Assembly (NCBI GenBank): GCA_024763275.1
Contig: JANTFT010000010.1
Coordinates: 1 to 54,232, forward strand
Length of the DNA stretch: 54,232 nucleotides
Reading direction: 5' to 3'
Origin: Anaerolineales bacterium
GTDB lineage: Bacteria > Chloroflexota > Anaerolineae > Anaerolineales > UBA11858
In this document: positions 17,323 through 27,152 of the stretch, piece by piece
Numbering within the stretch: position 1 is the stretch's first letter
Layout: each line of letters starts with the position of its first letter
The notes under the pieces: model-generated
Database searches by the model: none
Seen by the model: only the letters and a program-made list of their open reading frames with translations
Told to the model about the DNA's origin: nothing
Translations under genes and position numbers: made by a program

Positions 17323-18213
17323 ATGAAATCAACGATCACTTCCTCTCCCCGACAGAAAAAGAGTTTGCTGGAGTTTACCGCCCGATTTGGCAGGGCAATC
17401 ACCAGCGGACCGGTCCTGGTTGGGTTGAACTTGATCCTGCTGGGAGGATTCCTGGGCTTTTTCCTGCTCTCCCAGCAGCCCAAGCCCGGCCGGGCTGCTG
17501 AGATTTTACCTCCTACCTTTTCTCCCGGAACCGACCTGCTGCGCAAGACACCCACCCCGCTCCCTGCTCCTCCGGACATCAGCCCATCCCCAACCGGCCC
17601 AATCTCAACCGCGACTGCCACCCCCACACTCCCGGCCAGCCCCCTGCCGACCCTGCCTGCCAGTGCCAGCATCGCCGGGATCAAAGGCCATAAGCAATCC
17701 ATGCCGCTCAGCTGCGAAGCCCGCTCAGCCGTTGACTGGGCAGCTTACTTTGGCACCGAGATCGATGAGGGGAAATTCTTCGCCGGTCTGCCGGTGGACG
17801 ACAATCCCGAAGTGGGTTTTGTCGGTGATGTCTTCGGGAGCTGGGGGCAGATTCCCCCGGAGGATTACGGGGTGCATGCCAGACCCATCGCCCAGCGCCT
17901 GCGGGAATTCGGACTGAACGCCAAACACATCCGCCATATGACCATAGAGGAACTGAAGCGGGAAGTTGCCGCTGGAAGGCCGGTCATCGTCTGGGTGGTG
18001 GGGCACGTCAACCGGGGCACGCCCGTTCCCTACACCTCCTCCAGCGGTGATGTGACCACAGTGGCAAAGTTCGAACACACCGTGATAGTCATCGGATATA
18101 CAGAAACCAAGATCACCGTGATGGACGGAGCCAGGATTTATTCCATCTACCAGGGAGAATTCAGCAAATCCTGGGATGTGCTTGAGAATCAGGCAGTGGT
18201 CTGGATCGATTGA
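17323..18213 (+). CDS. membrane-anchored C39-like cysteine peptidase domain protein
   Basis: 296 residues. A cytosolic basic N-terminus and one membrane helix (30-50) are followed by a long Pro/Thr/Ala spacer (about 65-115). The C39_2-like domain has Cys131 in QSMPLSCEARSAVDW, GRPVIVWVVGHV, His252 in FEHTVIVIGY and Asp268 in VMDGAR, the Cys-His-Asp order of papain-like folds. The domain should face the cell exterior. TATAAT at 17264-17269 may be its -10 box, and AGGA precedes the ATG. Function may be peptidoglycan or protein turnover; this is inference. Confidence 0.8.
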   Translation: MKSTITSSPRQKKSLLEFTARFGRAITSGPVLVGLNLILLGGFLGFFLLSQQPKPGRAAEILPPTFSPGTDLLRKTPTPLPAPPDISPSPTGPISTATATPTLPASPLPTLPASASIAGIKGHKQSMPLSCEARSAVDWAAYFGTEIDEGKFFAGLPVDDNPEVGFVGDVFGSWGQIPPEDYGVHARPIAQRLREFGLNAKHIRHMTIEELKREVAAGRPVIVWVVGHVNRGTPVPYTSSSGDVTTVAKFEHTVIVIGYTETKITVMDGARIYSIYQGEFSKSWDVLENQAVVWID

Positions 18214-18221
18214 TCGCGGGT

Positions 18222-18743
18222 TTACCCCCTGTTACTCTGCTCGAAAGCAATGATGCGGGCTTTCAGTTCTACGCCCTCCCCCCCACTGTAGCCAGTCAGG
18301 CTGCCGTCCGAACCAACCACCCTGTGGCAGGGAATCACCAGCGGGGTCTGGTTCCTTTTTTCCGCCTGACCGACGGCCCGGGCAGCCCGGGGCCTGGCGA
18401 TAGCTGCCGCAATCTGGCCATAGGAGCGGGTTTCCCCGTAGGGGATCCGCTGGGTTTCCTTCAACACAGCCTGCTGGAAGGGAGTATAAACACTCCAATC
18501 GATTGGCAGAGAGAATGACCGCAGCTCCCCCGCCAGATAGCTCTGGATCTGGGCAGTGAAAAGCTCCGTTTCCGTCTCTGAAAAGACAAAAACCCCATCA
18601 GCGAAATTTTGATTGGCGAACAGGAAATCCTGCCTGCTCTTCACATCCAGGCCCAGGCAGAGCAGTCCCCGGCTGGAAACCGCCACGCCCACCAGGCCCA
18701 GCCAATCCGTTTCAATCAAATTCAGATAGACAGTCACTGCCAT
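18222..18743 (-). CDS. ogt: methylated-DNA--protein-cysteine methyltransferase
   Basis: 173 residues. The alkyl-acceptor motif PLVIPCHRVVG places the reactive Cys139. TPFQQAVLKETQRIPYGETRSYGQIA is the helix-turn-helix and Tyr region, and ARAVGQAEKRNQ holds the usual Ala-Val-Gly-x-Ala, here with Asn-Gln where most members have Asn-Pro. It repairs O6-alkylguanine in a suicidal reaction. GGAGGG lies 6-7 bases before the ATG. It converges with the C39-like gene with only 8 bases between stops. Confidence 0.95.
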   Translation of the reverse strand: MAVTVYLNLIETDWLGLVGVAVSSRGLLCLGLDVKSRQDFLFANQNFADGVFVFSETETELFTAQIQSYLAGELRSFSLPIDWSVYTPFQQAVLKETQRIPYGETRSYGQIAAAIARPRAARAVGQAEKRNQTPLVIPCHRVVGSDGSLTGYSGGEGVELKARIIAFEQSNRG

Positions 18744-18809
18744 AGTTTTCCCTCCGGAGAACGCCAGAACCAGTAATTTCAGTATACCATGCCTGAAAAA
18801 ACGCCTGAT

Positions 18810-18831
18810 CGTAGGGAAAGCGTAGGGAAAG
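18810..18831. repeat. 11-bp tandem duplication
   Basis: CGTAGGGAAAG occurs twice in direct contact (18810-18820 and 18821-18831) between ogt and dnaE, followed by CGTCAG. Confidence 0.8.
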
Positions 18832-18869
18832 CGTCAGATAACCGTCATGCAAGCAAAGTCACAGAGTGC

Positions 18870-18952
18870 TAAACTGATAGCAGGTAGAAATTTCTCTTCT
18901 TCTCCTCCTTAGAGAGAGTCGGGTATGGCGCGCCCGGCTCTCAATATTTAAG
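18870..18952 (+). ncRNA. candidate small RNA with anti-Shine-Dalgarno stretch
   Basis: An extended -10 (TGC then TAAACT, 18867-18875) precedes about 70 bases with a pyrimidine run containing TCTCCTCCTT (18901-18910), complementary to ribosome-binding sites. A 10-bp stem follows (18914-18923 with 18933-18942, one G-U pair) and a short AATATTT tail. No reading frame is present. The weak tail and lack of a -35 keep this tentative. Within 18744-19121 I see otherwise only the tandem repeat and the dnaE promoter. Confidence 0.3.
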
Positions 18953-19052
18953 GGAACAGGCACCACGATTCAGGGGGAAGGCAGCAAGAAGGCTTAGCGA
19001 CCTCTCCTGCAAATTTTTAAGGTAAGAGAGCCACCAATCGAGCTCCCGGGGG

Positions 19053-19080
19053 GTGAAATCAGGTCATTCGAGCGTATAAT
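19053..19080 (+). promoter_or_regulatory. probable dnaE promoter
   Basis: TATAAT at 19075-19080 with GTGAAA 16 bases upstream (19053-19058). It predicts a leader of about 35 bases. That leader has no Shine-Dalgarno before the dnaE ATG. Confidence 0.5.
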
Positions 19081-19121
19081 AGGATCAGTTCAGAAAAACC
19101 ATATTCTTATCCGTAAACCTT

Positions 19122-22100
19122 ATGTCCTTTGCACATCTCCACGTACATACCGAATACTCCATCCTGGACGGGTTCAGCAACATCAAGAAGCTGGTCCAGC
19201 GGGCCAAGGAAATGGATATGCCAGCCCTGGCGATCACAGACCACGGCACCATGTTTGGCGTGGTTGATTTCTACCATGCCGCCATGGAAGCCGGGATCAA
19301 ACCCATCATTGGTGTGGAAGGCTATCTCGCCGCCCGGGGTATGAAAGACCGCGATCCCCAATTTGACAAGCGCTCCTCCCATCTGCTGCTGTTGGCGGAA
19401 AACCAGACCGGGTACAAAAACCTGCTGAAAATAGCCTCAGCCGCCCAGCTGCAGGGCTTTTATTATTTTCCCCGCATTGACCATGATTTTCTAGCAGCCC
19501 ATTCTGAAGGACTTATCGTAACTTCCGGCTGCCTGGCTGCGGAAATTCCCCGCGCTATCAAACAGGGGAATCTGGAGCAGGCCCGCAAGAAACTGGACTG
19601 GTATTATGAGGTCTTTGGACCGGACAACTTTTACCTCGAACTCCAGGAGCATGACATCCCGGAGCTAAAAGACATCAACCGTGCCCTGGTAGAAATGGGA
19701 CCCCGCTACAATGCCAAATTTGTGGCCACCAATGACGTGCACTACATCAACCCGGAGGATGCGGCCCTGCAGGACGTTCTGCTGGCCATTCAGACCGGAA
19801 AGATCCTCAGCGACCCCAACCGGATGCGGATGACCGACGAATCCTATTATCTGCGCTCCCCCGAAGAGATGCGGACCATTTTTTCCGAGGTACCGGGAGC
19901 GATAGAAAACACGCTGCTGATCGCAGAGCGCTGCAGCGTTGACCTGGGATTCAAGGAATATCATCTACCGAATTTCCCCGTTCCGGAAGGCAAAACCGCC
20001 CAGGGCTACCTGAGAGAGCTCTGCAAAGCTGGCCTGCGAAAACGCTACCAGGACCGTGCTGACGAACCTCAAATCAGGGAGCGGCTGGATTATGAGCTGG
20101 ATATCATCCACACCATGGGATTCGACGCCTATTTCCTGATCGTCTGGGATCTGATCAAACACGCCCAGCAGAATGGGATCTGGTACAACGCCCGCGGGTC
20201 TGCGGCCGGCTCGATTGTCTCCTACTCACTGGAGATCACCCCGATTGATCCCCTGGAGCACAACCTGATCTTTGAGCGCTTCCTGAATCCCGGCCGGATA
20301 TCCATGCCGGATATCGACCTGGACTTCCCGGACGACAGGCGGGCGGAAATGATGCACTACTGCGCCGAAAAATACGGCCACGACAAAGTCGCCCAGATCA
20401 TCACCTTCGGGACCATGAAAGCCCGGGCGGCGATCCGCGATGTCGGCCGGGTGATGGACATTCCCCTCCAGGAAGTCGACCGGGTTGCCAAGGCGATTCC
20501 CAATGCGCCTCCGATGAGCATCGAGGAAGCCCTGGAGAACTCACCCGAGTTCAAGCAGCTCTACAACGACGCTCCTTATCTGCAAGCGCTGATTGACACC
20601 GCCAAGGGAGTGGAGGGCACCGTCCGCAATGCCGGGACTCATGCCGCCGGGGTGGTTGTCACCGACCGTCCAGTAGAGGAATACACCCCTTTGCACAGAC
20701 CAACGGGTAATATCAGCGACAGCCCGATAGATACCGTCACCCAGTACGAAATGTCGGTGGTTGATAAGCTGGGGCTGCTAAAAATCGACTTTCTGGGCCT
20801 TTCCACTCTGACCATTATGGCTCTGGCCAGCAAGTTCATCGAAGAAAGACACGGGGTCAAGCTCACTCTCAGTAACATACCGGTTGATGATCCAGAAACC
20901 TTTGAGCTGATCGGACGGGGGGAAACCATCGGCCTCTTCCAGGTGGAAAGCTCAGGCATGCGGCGCTACCTTAAAGAGATGAAGCCCACCCGGTTGGAGC
21001 ACATGATCGCCATGGTAGCGCTCTACCGGCCAGGTCCGATGGATTTCATCCCTGACTACATCGACCGCATGCACAAGCAGCAGGAGATCAGCTACCGCCA
21101 TGAAGGTCTGATCCCTATTTATGAGGAAACCTTTGGCATCCCGGTTTACCAGGAACAGATCATGCACAGCGCGGTAGCTATCGCTGGCTACACGCCTTCT
21201 GAATCCGACAGCCTCCGCAAAGCCGTCGCCAAGAAGAAAGTTGAAGAGCTCAATAAACACAAGAAAAAATTCATCGAGGGAGCAGTAGAACGCGGACTGG
21301 ACCGCCAGACCGCCGAGGACATCTTCGCTGACTGGGAAAAATTCGCCCGCTATGGGTTTAACAAAGCCCATGCGGCGGATTACGGGCTGATCTCCGTTCA
21401 GACAGCCTATCTCAAAACCCACTACCCGGTGGAATACATGACCGCGCTGCTGACGGTATATCAGAGCAATACCGACAAAGTGACCCTCTACGCCTCGGAA
21501 TGCCGCCAGATGGGCATCGATATACTGCCGCCCAACATCAACTTCAGCTGCTGGGGCTTTACCATCGAAGACAGCCCCAGTGGAGAAAACTGCATCCGCT
21601 TCGGTCTGGGAGCGGTCAAGAATGTCGGTGAAGGGCCGGTTGAGGAGATCATCAGAGGACGGGGCGAGGGGCCTTTCCAGGATATCAATGATTTCCTGCG
21701 CCGGGTGGACCTGCGCAAGGTTGGCAAACGGGCACTGGAATCCCTGATCCAGGTAGGTGCCCTGGATGATTTCGGAGGCCGCCTGCCCCTGCTGGAATCC
21801 ATGGACCGCATCCTGGCGATCAGTTCATCCAATTTCCAGGCCGCGGACGCCGGCCAGATCTCGATGTTCGGGGACGCTACCGGTCTGACAGAAACCATCA
21901 ATCTTCCTCAAGTAAATACCGAGATCAACCGGCGCGCTCAGCTGGATTGGGAAAGGGAGCTGCTCGGACTTTATGTTTCTGACCATCCCCTCAGCACGGT
22001 GCTGGACAGCCTGAAGCAGCACGTCAGCCACTTCGCCCAGGATCTGCAAGAGGCCAAACCAGGTGAGCGGGTGAGAGTGGCCGGCCTGGTCACGAAAATC

Positions 22101-22931
22101 CGCCAGCACCAGACCAAGAACGGCAAACCGATGGCTTTTGCCACCATCGAGGACATTCAAGGTACCATAGACCTGGTGATTTTCCCCAGAACCTGGCAGA
22201 AGTACGGAGAGCTGGTCCGCTTTGATGAGATCATCTACGTTAAAGGAAAAGCCGATTCCAACGGAGGTGACACCAAGGTGCTGGTTGACCAGGTAGCCAC
22301 CAGCATCACCCAGATAGAAGCGGTATCCGAATCTCCCCAGCCTGTTCCCGAACCAACAATTGAGGCCAGTTCCCGGCCAGCCCGTCAAACCCCGGAAGCC
22401 CCGGAAAGTGGTCCAGCCCTGGAAGCACCCCCACCTTTTGAGGGAGAAAACCCAGAACAGGCTGAGCCAGAATACGTTTCCCCAGCTCCCCCACCACGGG
22501 AAGAGGAACAAACCGGGACCCCTCCCCGACCGGAAAAGCCAGCCCAACCTGAACGGGAGCGAGACCTGCAGGAGGAAGAGGCCCCGGATACACCCGAACA
22601 TCCAACCCCCTCCCAGCAGGAAGAGGCTTCTCAGCCAGCTGCCGAAAGCCCGGGATCCATCAACCTTGATGAAGATGCCACTTATCTGATCACAGTGATC
22701 CTCAAGAACCGCGGGGACACCATGCGTGACAAACTCAGGCTGCGTCAGGTCTATGGCACGCTGATCAGCTATCCAGGCAAGGACCGCTTTGCTTTCCAGA
22801 TCATTGAGAACGATCAGACCCACCTGCTGGAATTCCCCAACGCCTCCACAAAGATCAGTAAGCCGCTGATCAATCAGCTCAGGGATATGCTGGGCAGGGA
22901 GAATGTCCAGGTGGAGAAATACTTGATCTAA
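19122..22931 (+). CDS. dnaE: DNA polymerase III alpha subunit
   Basis: 1269 residues. The N-terminal PHP domain shows HLHVHTEYS (His5, 7, 9) and ITDHGTMFG. The polymerase catalytic Asp residues are in MPDIDLDFPDD (Asp397/399) and LLKIDFLG (Asp556), with RGSAAGSIVSY and RPGPMDFIPDYI nearby. The helix-hairpin-helix part and the OB domain (about 985-1065) follow. Then comes a Pro/Glu-rich linker of about 110 residues and a C-terminal alpha/beta domain of about 90. The length exceeds the usual 1150-1200 because of the linker. No Shine-Dalgarno is seen, so initiation may be atypical. Its end is marked by a bidirectional terminator. Confidence 0.97.
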   Translation: MSFAHLHVHTEYSILDGFSNIKKLVQRAKEMDMPALAITDHGTMFGVVDFYHAAMEAGIKPIIGVEGYLAARGMKDRDPQFDKRSSHLLLLAENQTGYKNLLKIASAAQLQGFYYFPRIDHDFLAAHSEGLIVTSGCLAAEIPRAIKQGNLEQARKKLDWYYEVFGPDNFYLELQEHDIPELKDINRALVEMGPRYNAKFVATNDVHYINPEDAALQDVLLAIQTGKILSDPNRMRMTDESYYLRSPEEMRTIFSEVPGAIENTLLIAERCSVDLGFKEYHLPNFPVPEGKTAQGYLRELCKAGLRKRYQDRADEPQIRERLDYELDIIHTMGFDAYFLIVWDLIKHAQQNGIWYNARGSAAGSIVSYSLEITPIDPLEHNLIFERFLNPGRISMPDIDLDFPDDRRAEMMHYCAEKYGHDKVAQIITFGTMKARAAIRDVGRVMDIPLQEVDRVAKAIPNAPPMSIEEALENSPEFKQLYNDAPYLQALIDTAKGVEGTVRNAGTHAAGVVVTDRPVEEYTPLHRPTGNISDSPIDTVTQYEMSVVDKLGLLKIDFLGLSTLTIMALASKFIEERHGVKLTLSNIPVDDPETFELIGRGETIGLFQVESSGMRRYLKEMKPTRLEHMIAMVALYRPGPMDFIPDYIDRMHKQQEISYRHEGLIPIYEETFGIPVYQEQIMHSAVAIAGYTPSESDSLRKAVAKKKVEELNKHKKKFIEGAVERGLDRQTAEDIFADWEKFARYGFNKAHAADYGLISVQTAYLKTHYPVEYMTALLTVYQSNTDKVTLYASECRQMGIDILPPNINFSCWGFTIEDSPSGENCIRFGLGAVKNVGEGPVEEIIRGRGEGPFQDINDFLRRVDLRKVGKRALESLIQVGALDDFGGRLPLLESMDRILAISSSNFQAADAGQISMFGDATGLTETINLPQVNTEINRRAQLDWERELLGLYVSDHPLSTVLDSLKQHVSHFAQDLQEAKPGERVRVAGLVTKIRQHQTKNGKPMAFATIEDIQGTIDLVIFPRTWQKYGELVRFDEIIYVKGKADSNGGDTKVLVDQVATSITQIEAVSESPQPVPEPTIEASSRPARQTPEAPESGPALEAPPPFEGENPEQAEPEYVSPAPPPREEEQTGTPPRPEKPAQPERERDLQEEEAPDTPEHPTPSQQEEASQPAAESPGSINLDEDATYLITVILKNRGDTMRDKLRLRQVYGTLISYPGKDRFAFQIIENDQTHLLEFPNASTKISKPLINQLRDMLGRENVQVEKYLI

Positions 22932-22959
22932 AGGATCCCCTCACTACGCAAGTGAAGAA

Positions 22960-22985
22960 AAAAGACCGGGAAGACCCGGTCTTTT
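22960..22985. terminator. bidirectional terminator between dnaE and pfk
   Basis: Stem AAAAGACCGGG/CCCGGTCTTTT with an AAGA loop. A-run on one side and T-run on the other allow use from both strands between convergent genes. Confidence 0.9.
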
Positions 22986-23001
22986 GATTGATGCAGAGGG
23001 T

Positions 23002-25224
23002 TCATTTCCATTTGCCGGGTCCCGGCTGGGCCAGCACTCTGGCTATCGGCCGCAGATCCATCCACCACTGTGTTTTTGGCCGGCCAAATTCCTGGTCTGC
23101 CAACCTGGGATAATCCGCCATTTCGGTGAACTGGATCTTCCCCCCCTCCAGGCCGATAAAGACTTGGCTGGGGTTCCCTTCCCGGAGGCGGTCCAGCAGG
23201 AAATCGATGCTGTGAACTGCTAATTTTGTTCCTTGAACGCGGTCAAAGGGTGAGGGGTTTCCTCCTTGCTGCAAGTGACCCAGGATTGCCTGGCGGACAT
23301 CAAAAGCCTCTTTGCCTTCCACCTCAAAAAGCCGCACCATGAAATCGGTGGTGTATACCGGGTGGGCGCTTTCATTGCGTACCAGCAATCCCAGCCTCTT
23401 TCCCCCACTGAAACCGGTCACCAGATGGTCAACGTCATCCTGTAAGTCATGGAGGGTGATACCCTCCTCGTGGATATATACCCGCTCTGCACCAGTTGCC
23501 AGACCACCCATCAGCGCCAGATAACCGCAGTAGCGGCCCATGGTCTCGACCACAAAACATCGCCGGGAAGCGACCGCGGATTGTTTGATCTGATCTACCG
23601 CCCAGACGATGCTGTTCAAAGCAGTATCAGCACCAATGCTTAATTCTGAACCTGGGCGGTCATTGTCGATCGTCGTTGGTAGGCAGACGATCGGAATCTG
23701 GAAATTGGGGTAATCCTTCTGGCGGCGGTAAATCTCATAAGCCCCTTCATAACCAGCCTCACCCCCAATGATCAGCAGGGCGTCTATACCCTGCTCCTCG
23801 ATGGTCCGGGCAACGCGATAATAATCTCCTTCAGCAGGCAAGCTGCGGTTGGTGCCAAATTCAGCTCCTCCCAGGCCAACCAGGCCGCGCACATCCATCC
23901 AGGACAGCTCTTTCAGATCACCTTTGATCAATCCCGGAAATCCATTGTAAACCCCCAGCATGGTCTGCCCCTGATCGGATCCCCAGCGGACAGCTGCTCT
24001 GATGACCGTATTCATACCCGGAGCAGGAGCACCTGAGTGCATGACCGCAATGCGGTAGTTATCCCCGTTGGCTTTTCGAGGTTTCGGCTCTGCCTGAAGC
24101 AGGGTCTGCAGGATGTTATAGGTGTTCTGAAACCCTTCCCCGCGCAGCTCGAACACTTTTTCGTAATCATGCACCTTCATGAAATCGGAGATCTTTCGGG
24201 TCGAATCGACACATTCCAGTAAAGGTGAACTTTCCACCCGGTTGCCTCTCATTCCGATCAACTGGGGAGGATCCTCCGGTTTGGCCTCCAGAAGTGTTTT
24301 CACCGCCGCATGGCCCAGCAGAGTACCCAGGTTGCGGTCAAATGCTGTTGGAGAACCTCCTCGCTGATAATGGCCGAGGACCGTGATCCTGGTGTCTTCC
24401 CCCAGCTTTTCCTCTAGGGTGGTTTTGACTTCCTGGCTGGTAATGGGATTACCATCCCGATCCACAGCGCCTTCAGCGACGATCACAATTGAATCCCGCC
24501 GACCAGCATCCCGGCCGGCCTTGAGTGCTGCACACATTTCGTCGCGCCAGGTGTCCGGTTCAGGAGGTACTTCGGGAATAAACAGCCAGTCCGCTCCGGA
24601 TGCCAGAGCACCCATCATCGCCAGATAGCCGCAGTTCCTGCCCATCACCTCCACCACAAAGCTGCGCTGATGGCTGGAAGCCGTACTGGTGATGATATCA
24701 ACAGCATCTGTGATGCGGGTCAACGCAGTGTCAGCCCCGATGGTCATATCGGTCCCGTACATATCGTTATCGATCGAGCCAGGCAGGCCGACAAACAGCA
24801 GATGGGGATGTTCCTCGGCACTGTCCTCCGGTATCTCACCGGACTCGATCAATTCCTCCAGCAGTGACGACCATTCTGAGCTGAAAATCGCCGCCCCGGT
24901 CAGGCTTCCATCACCTCCAATGATGATCAGGCCGTCAATATGGTGGCTGACCAGGTTTTTAGCCGCCCTCCTCCGGCCTTCGCGGGTTCGAAACTTGGCA
25001 CAGCGGGCAGTACCGATCACTGTCCCTCCCCGCTGGAGTATGCCGCCCACAGAATCCCAGTTCAGCTCCTGGATCATGTCGCCCCCCTCAACCATGCCCT
25101 GGTAGCCCTCGCGGATGCCGTAAATGCCAATACCCATATCAAGAGAAACCCGCACAGCAGAGCGCAGGGCTGCGTTCATACCGGGCGCATCACCCCCGCT
25201 GGTCAGTATGCCAATTTTATGCAT
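23002..25224 (-). CDS. pfkA: tandem double-domain 6-phosphofructokinase, eukaryote-like
   Basis: 740 residues, about twice a bacterial PfkA. The N-half has all ATP-PFK motifs: TSGGDAPGMN (8-17), GGDGSLTG (103-110), GSIDND with catalytic Asp152, EVMGR (192-196) and HYQRGGSPTAFDR. The C-half (from about 390) is a second PFK fold but degenerate: SGAPAPGMN, GGEAG (487-491) in place of GGDGS, yet TTIDND (517-522) kept. Its end, WWMDLRPIARVLA, and stretches such as SHQRSFVVEVMGRNCGYLA closely resemble animal and fungal PFK, where the N-half is catalytic and the C-half regulatory. No clear Shine-Dalgarno. It phosphorylates fructose 6-phosphate in glycolysis; phosphoryl donor and allostery need testing. 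Confidence 0.93.
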   Translation of the reverse strand: MHKIGILTSGGDAPGMNAALRSAVRVSLDMGIGIYGIREGYQGMVEGGDMIQELNWDSVGGILQRGGTVIGTARCAKFRTREGRRRAAKNLVSHHIDGLIIIGGDGSLTGAAIFSSEWSSLLEELIESGEIPEDSAEEHPHLLFVGLPGSIDNDMYGTDMTIGADTALTRITDAVDIITSTASSHQRSFVVEVMGRNCGYLAMMGALASGADWLFIPEVPPEPDTWRDEMCAALKAGRDAGRRDSIVIVAEGAVDRDGNPITSQEVKTTLEEKLGEDTRITVLGHYQRGGSPTAFDRNLGTLLGHAAVKTLLEAKPEDPPQLIGMRGNRVESSPLLECVDSTRKISDFMKVHDYEKVFELRGEGFQNTYNILQTLLQAEPKPRKANGDNYRIAVMHSGAPAPGMNTVIRAAVRWGSDQGQTMLGVYNGFPGLIKGDLKELSWMDVRGLVGLGGAEFGTNRSLPAEGDYYRVARTIEEQGIDALLIIGGEAGYEGAYEIYRRQKDYPNFQIPIVCLPTTIDNDRPGSELSIGADTALNSIVWAVDQIKQSAVASRRCFVVETMGRYCGYLALMGGLATGAERVYIHEEGITLHDLQDDVDHLVTGFSGGKRLGLLVRNESAHPVYTTDFMVRLFEVEGKEAFDVRQAILGHLQQGGNPSPFDRVQGTKLAVHSIDFLLDRLREGNPSQVFIGLEGGKIQFTEMADYPRLADQEFGRPKTQWWMDLRPIARVLAQPGPGKWK

Positions 25225-25269
25225 TGGATAACCCGTACCTTTATCAGTAATTCAGCTATTTTTCCAACC

Positions 25270-26922
25270 CTACTTCAGCATGGGGATTTTTATACCATAC
25301 CGCTTGGCTGCCGCAATGGCCTGCTCGTATCCGGCGTCAGCGTGGCGGGCAATTCCCAGACCTGGATCGGTGGTCAGGACACGTTCCAGGCGGCGGGCGG
25401 CCGCTTCCGTGCCATCCGCGACGATCACCTGGCCGGCATGCTGACTGTAGCCGATGCCCACGCCACCCCCATGGTGGAAGGAAACCCAGCTCGCCCCTCC
25501 CACCGCGTTGATCAAGGCATTCAATATCGGCCAGTCGCTGATTGCGTCGCTTCCATCTTTCATGCCTTCTGTTTCCCGGTTCGGAGAAGCCACCGAGCCA
25601 GAATCCAGATGATCGCGGCCGATCACTATCGGGGCGGAAACCTCACCATCCGCTACCAGCTTGTTAAATGCCAGTCCCGCCTTCGCCCGCTCTCCATAAC
25701 CCAACCAGCAGATGCGCGAGGGCAATCCCTGGAAGGGAACACGCTCGCGGGCCATCTTAATCCAGCGCTTGAGGTGCTGGTCTTCCGGGAAAAGTTCCAG
25801 GATCAGCTCATCCGTCCGGTAGATGTCCTCCGGGTCGCCGGAGAGGGCCACCCAGCGGAAGGGGCCTTTGCCCTCGCAGAACAGGGGCCTGATATAGGCA
25901 GGCACGAAACCCGGGAAATCAAAGGCGTTCTTGAGACCCTGATTGTAGGCCTGCTGGCGGATATTATTGCCATAGTCGAACACCACTGCGCCGCGCTTCT
26001 GCATATCCAGCATAGCCTGCACATGATCGACCATGGAGTCCAGGGACAGCTGGCGGTATCTGGCAGGATCAGATTCCCGCAAGGCAGCGGCTTCTTCCAC
26101 GCTGAATCCCTTGGGAACATAGTTCAGAGCATCATGGGCTGAGGTTTGGTCAGTGACCACATCGGGAATCACATCTCTCCTGACAAGCTCCGGGAGCACC
26201 TCTGCAGTGTTTCCAACCAACCCGATCGAAATTGCTTTGCCGTTTTCTTTATAATCCTGGATCTTCTTCAGAGCCTCGTCGAGGTCGTCCAGCACCTCAT
26301 CCACATAGCCAATCTGCAGCTTACGCTGGGCGTGGGCCGGGTTCACCTCCACAATTAATCCTGCTCCCTCATTCATGGTAATGGCCAGCGGCTGGGCTCC
26401 GCTCATCTCTCCCAACCCACCGGTAAGCACGAACTTCCCCTTCAGGGAAGGCCAGCCCTGCTGCCTTGCCAGGGAGCCCAGGGTCTCGTAAGTCCCCTGG
26501 AGTATGCCCTGAGTTCCAATGTAGATCCAGGACCCGGCTGTCATCTGGCCGTACATCATCAGCCCTTTGGCTACCAGCTCGTCAAAATACTCCTGGTTAG
26601 CCCAGAAGGGAACCAGGTTGGAGTTGGCGATCAGCACCCGGGGGGCATCGGTGTGTGTTCGGAAAACCGCCACCGGTTTACCAGATTGGACCAGCAAGGT
26701 CTCATCTTCCTCCAGATTAACCAGGCTGTCCAGGATGGCGTCAAATGCGTCCCAGTTCCTTGCTGCTCTACCACTACCGCCGTAAACTATCAGATGATCA
26801 GGGTCGCCAGCGACATCTGGATCCAGGTTGTTTTGGATCATCCGGTAAGCAGCTTCAATTATCCAATTCTTACAGGTCAATTTGCTTCCGCGTGGTGCGT
26901 GTACTTCTCGGGGACCAGACAT
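25270..26922 (-). CDS. hutU: urocanate hydratase
   Basis: 550 residues from the ATG at 26922, which follows GGAAGGAGCTGATT; an upstream in-frame start lacks a ribosome site. Urocanase signatures include [17 protein letters not shown], the NAD-binding [38 protein letters not shown] and [16 protein letters not shown]. It converts urocanate to imidazolone propionate in histidine breakdown with tightly bound NAD. No other hut gene is in the window. The stop is 45 bases upstream of the pfk start, so the two may share a transcript. Confidence 0.97.
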   Translation of the reverse strand: MSGPREVHAPRGSKLTCKNWIIEAAYRMIQNNLDPDVAGDPDHLIVYGGSGRAARNWDAFDAILDSLVNLEEDETLLVQSGKPVAVFRTHTDAPRVLIANSNLVPFWANQEYFDELVAKGLMMYGQMTAGSWIYIGTQGILQGTYETLGSLARQQGWPSLKGKFVLTGGLGEMSGAQPLAITMNEGAGLIVEVNPAHAQRKLQIGYVDEVLDDLDEALKKIQDYKENGKAISIGLVGNTAEVLPELVRRDVIPDVVTDQTSAHDALNYVPKGFSVEEAAALRESDPARYRQLSLDSMVDHVQAMLDMQKRGAVVFDYGNNIRQQAYNQGLKNAFDFPGFVPAYIRPLFCEGKGPFRWVALSGDPEDIYRTDELILELFPEDQHLKRWIKMARERVPFQGLPSRICWLGYGERAKAGLAFNKLVADGEVSAPIVIGRDHLDSGSVASPNRETEGMKDGSDAISDWPILNALINAVGGASWVSFHHGGGVGIGYSQHAGQVIVADGTEAAARRLERVLTTDPGLGIARHADAGYEQAIAAAKRYGIKIPMLK

Positions 26923-27152
26923 AATCAGCTCCTTCCATCCTGCGAATGAATACTTCAATATTCCTATTATATATCAACTGCGCCCAGCGGGATTATTCCA
27001 AATTCCGGGCTCCTTAAAAAGCTGGTGGCATCCACCCTTATCAAGGAAAAGTCAGCCTAAAGCGGCCGGTAAATTCGCCCAAACAGGGACTGGTATGGTA
27101 AGATGTGGCTGGAATAATTGTGACTGCAAGTATCTGACAGAAAGGAATATAC

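Noticed and set aside
18955..19015. Possible SRP RNA domain IV (CAGGGGGAAGGCAGCA)
   Set aside because: The conserved CAGGnnnGGAAnnnAGCAG spacing is broken and the CC needed to pair with GG across the GGAA loop is missing.
21825..22823. 332-codon minus-strand frame inside dnaE, rich in Trp/Phe/Gly
   Set aside because: Antisense of the Pro/Glu linker gives a biased Gly/Trp/Phe reading; no start signal.
24940..26142. 400-codon open frame on the plus strand across pfk and hutU
   Set aside because: It spans two well-identified minus-strand genes and their junction and has no family signature.
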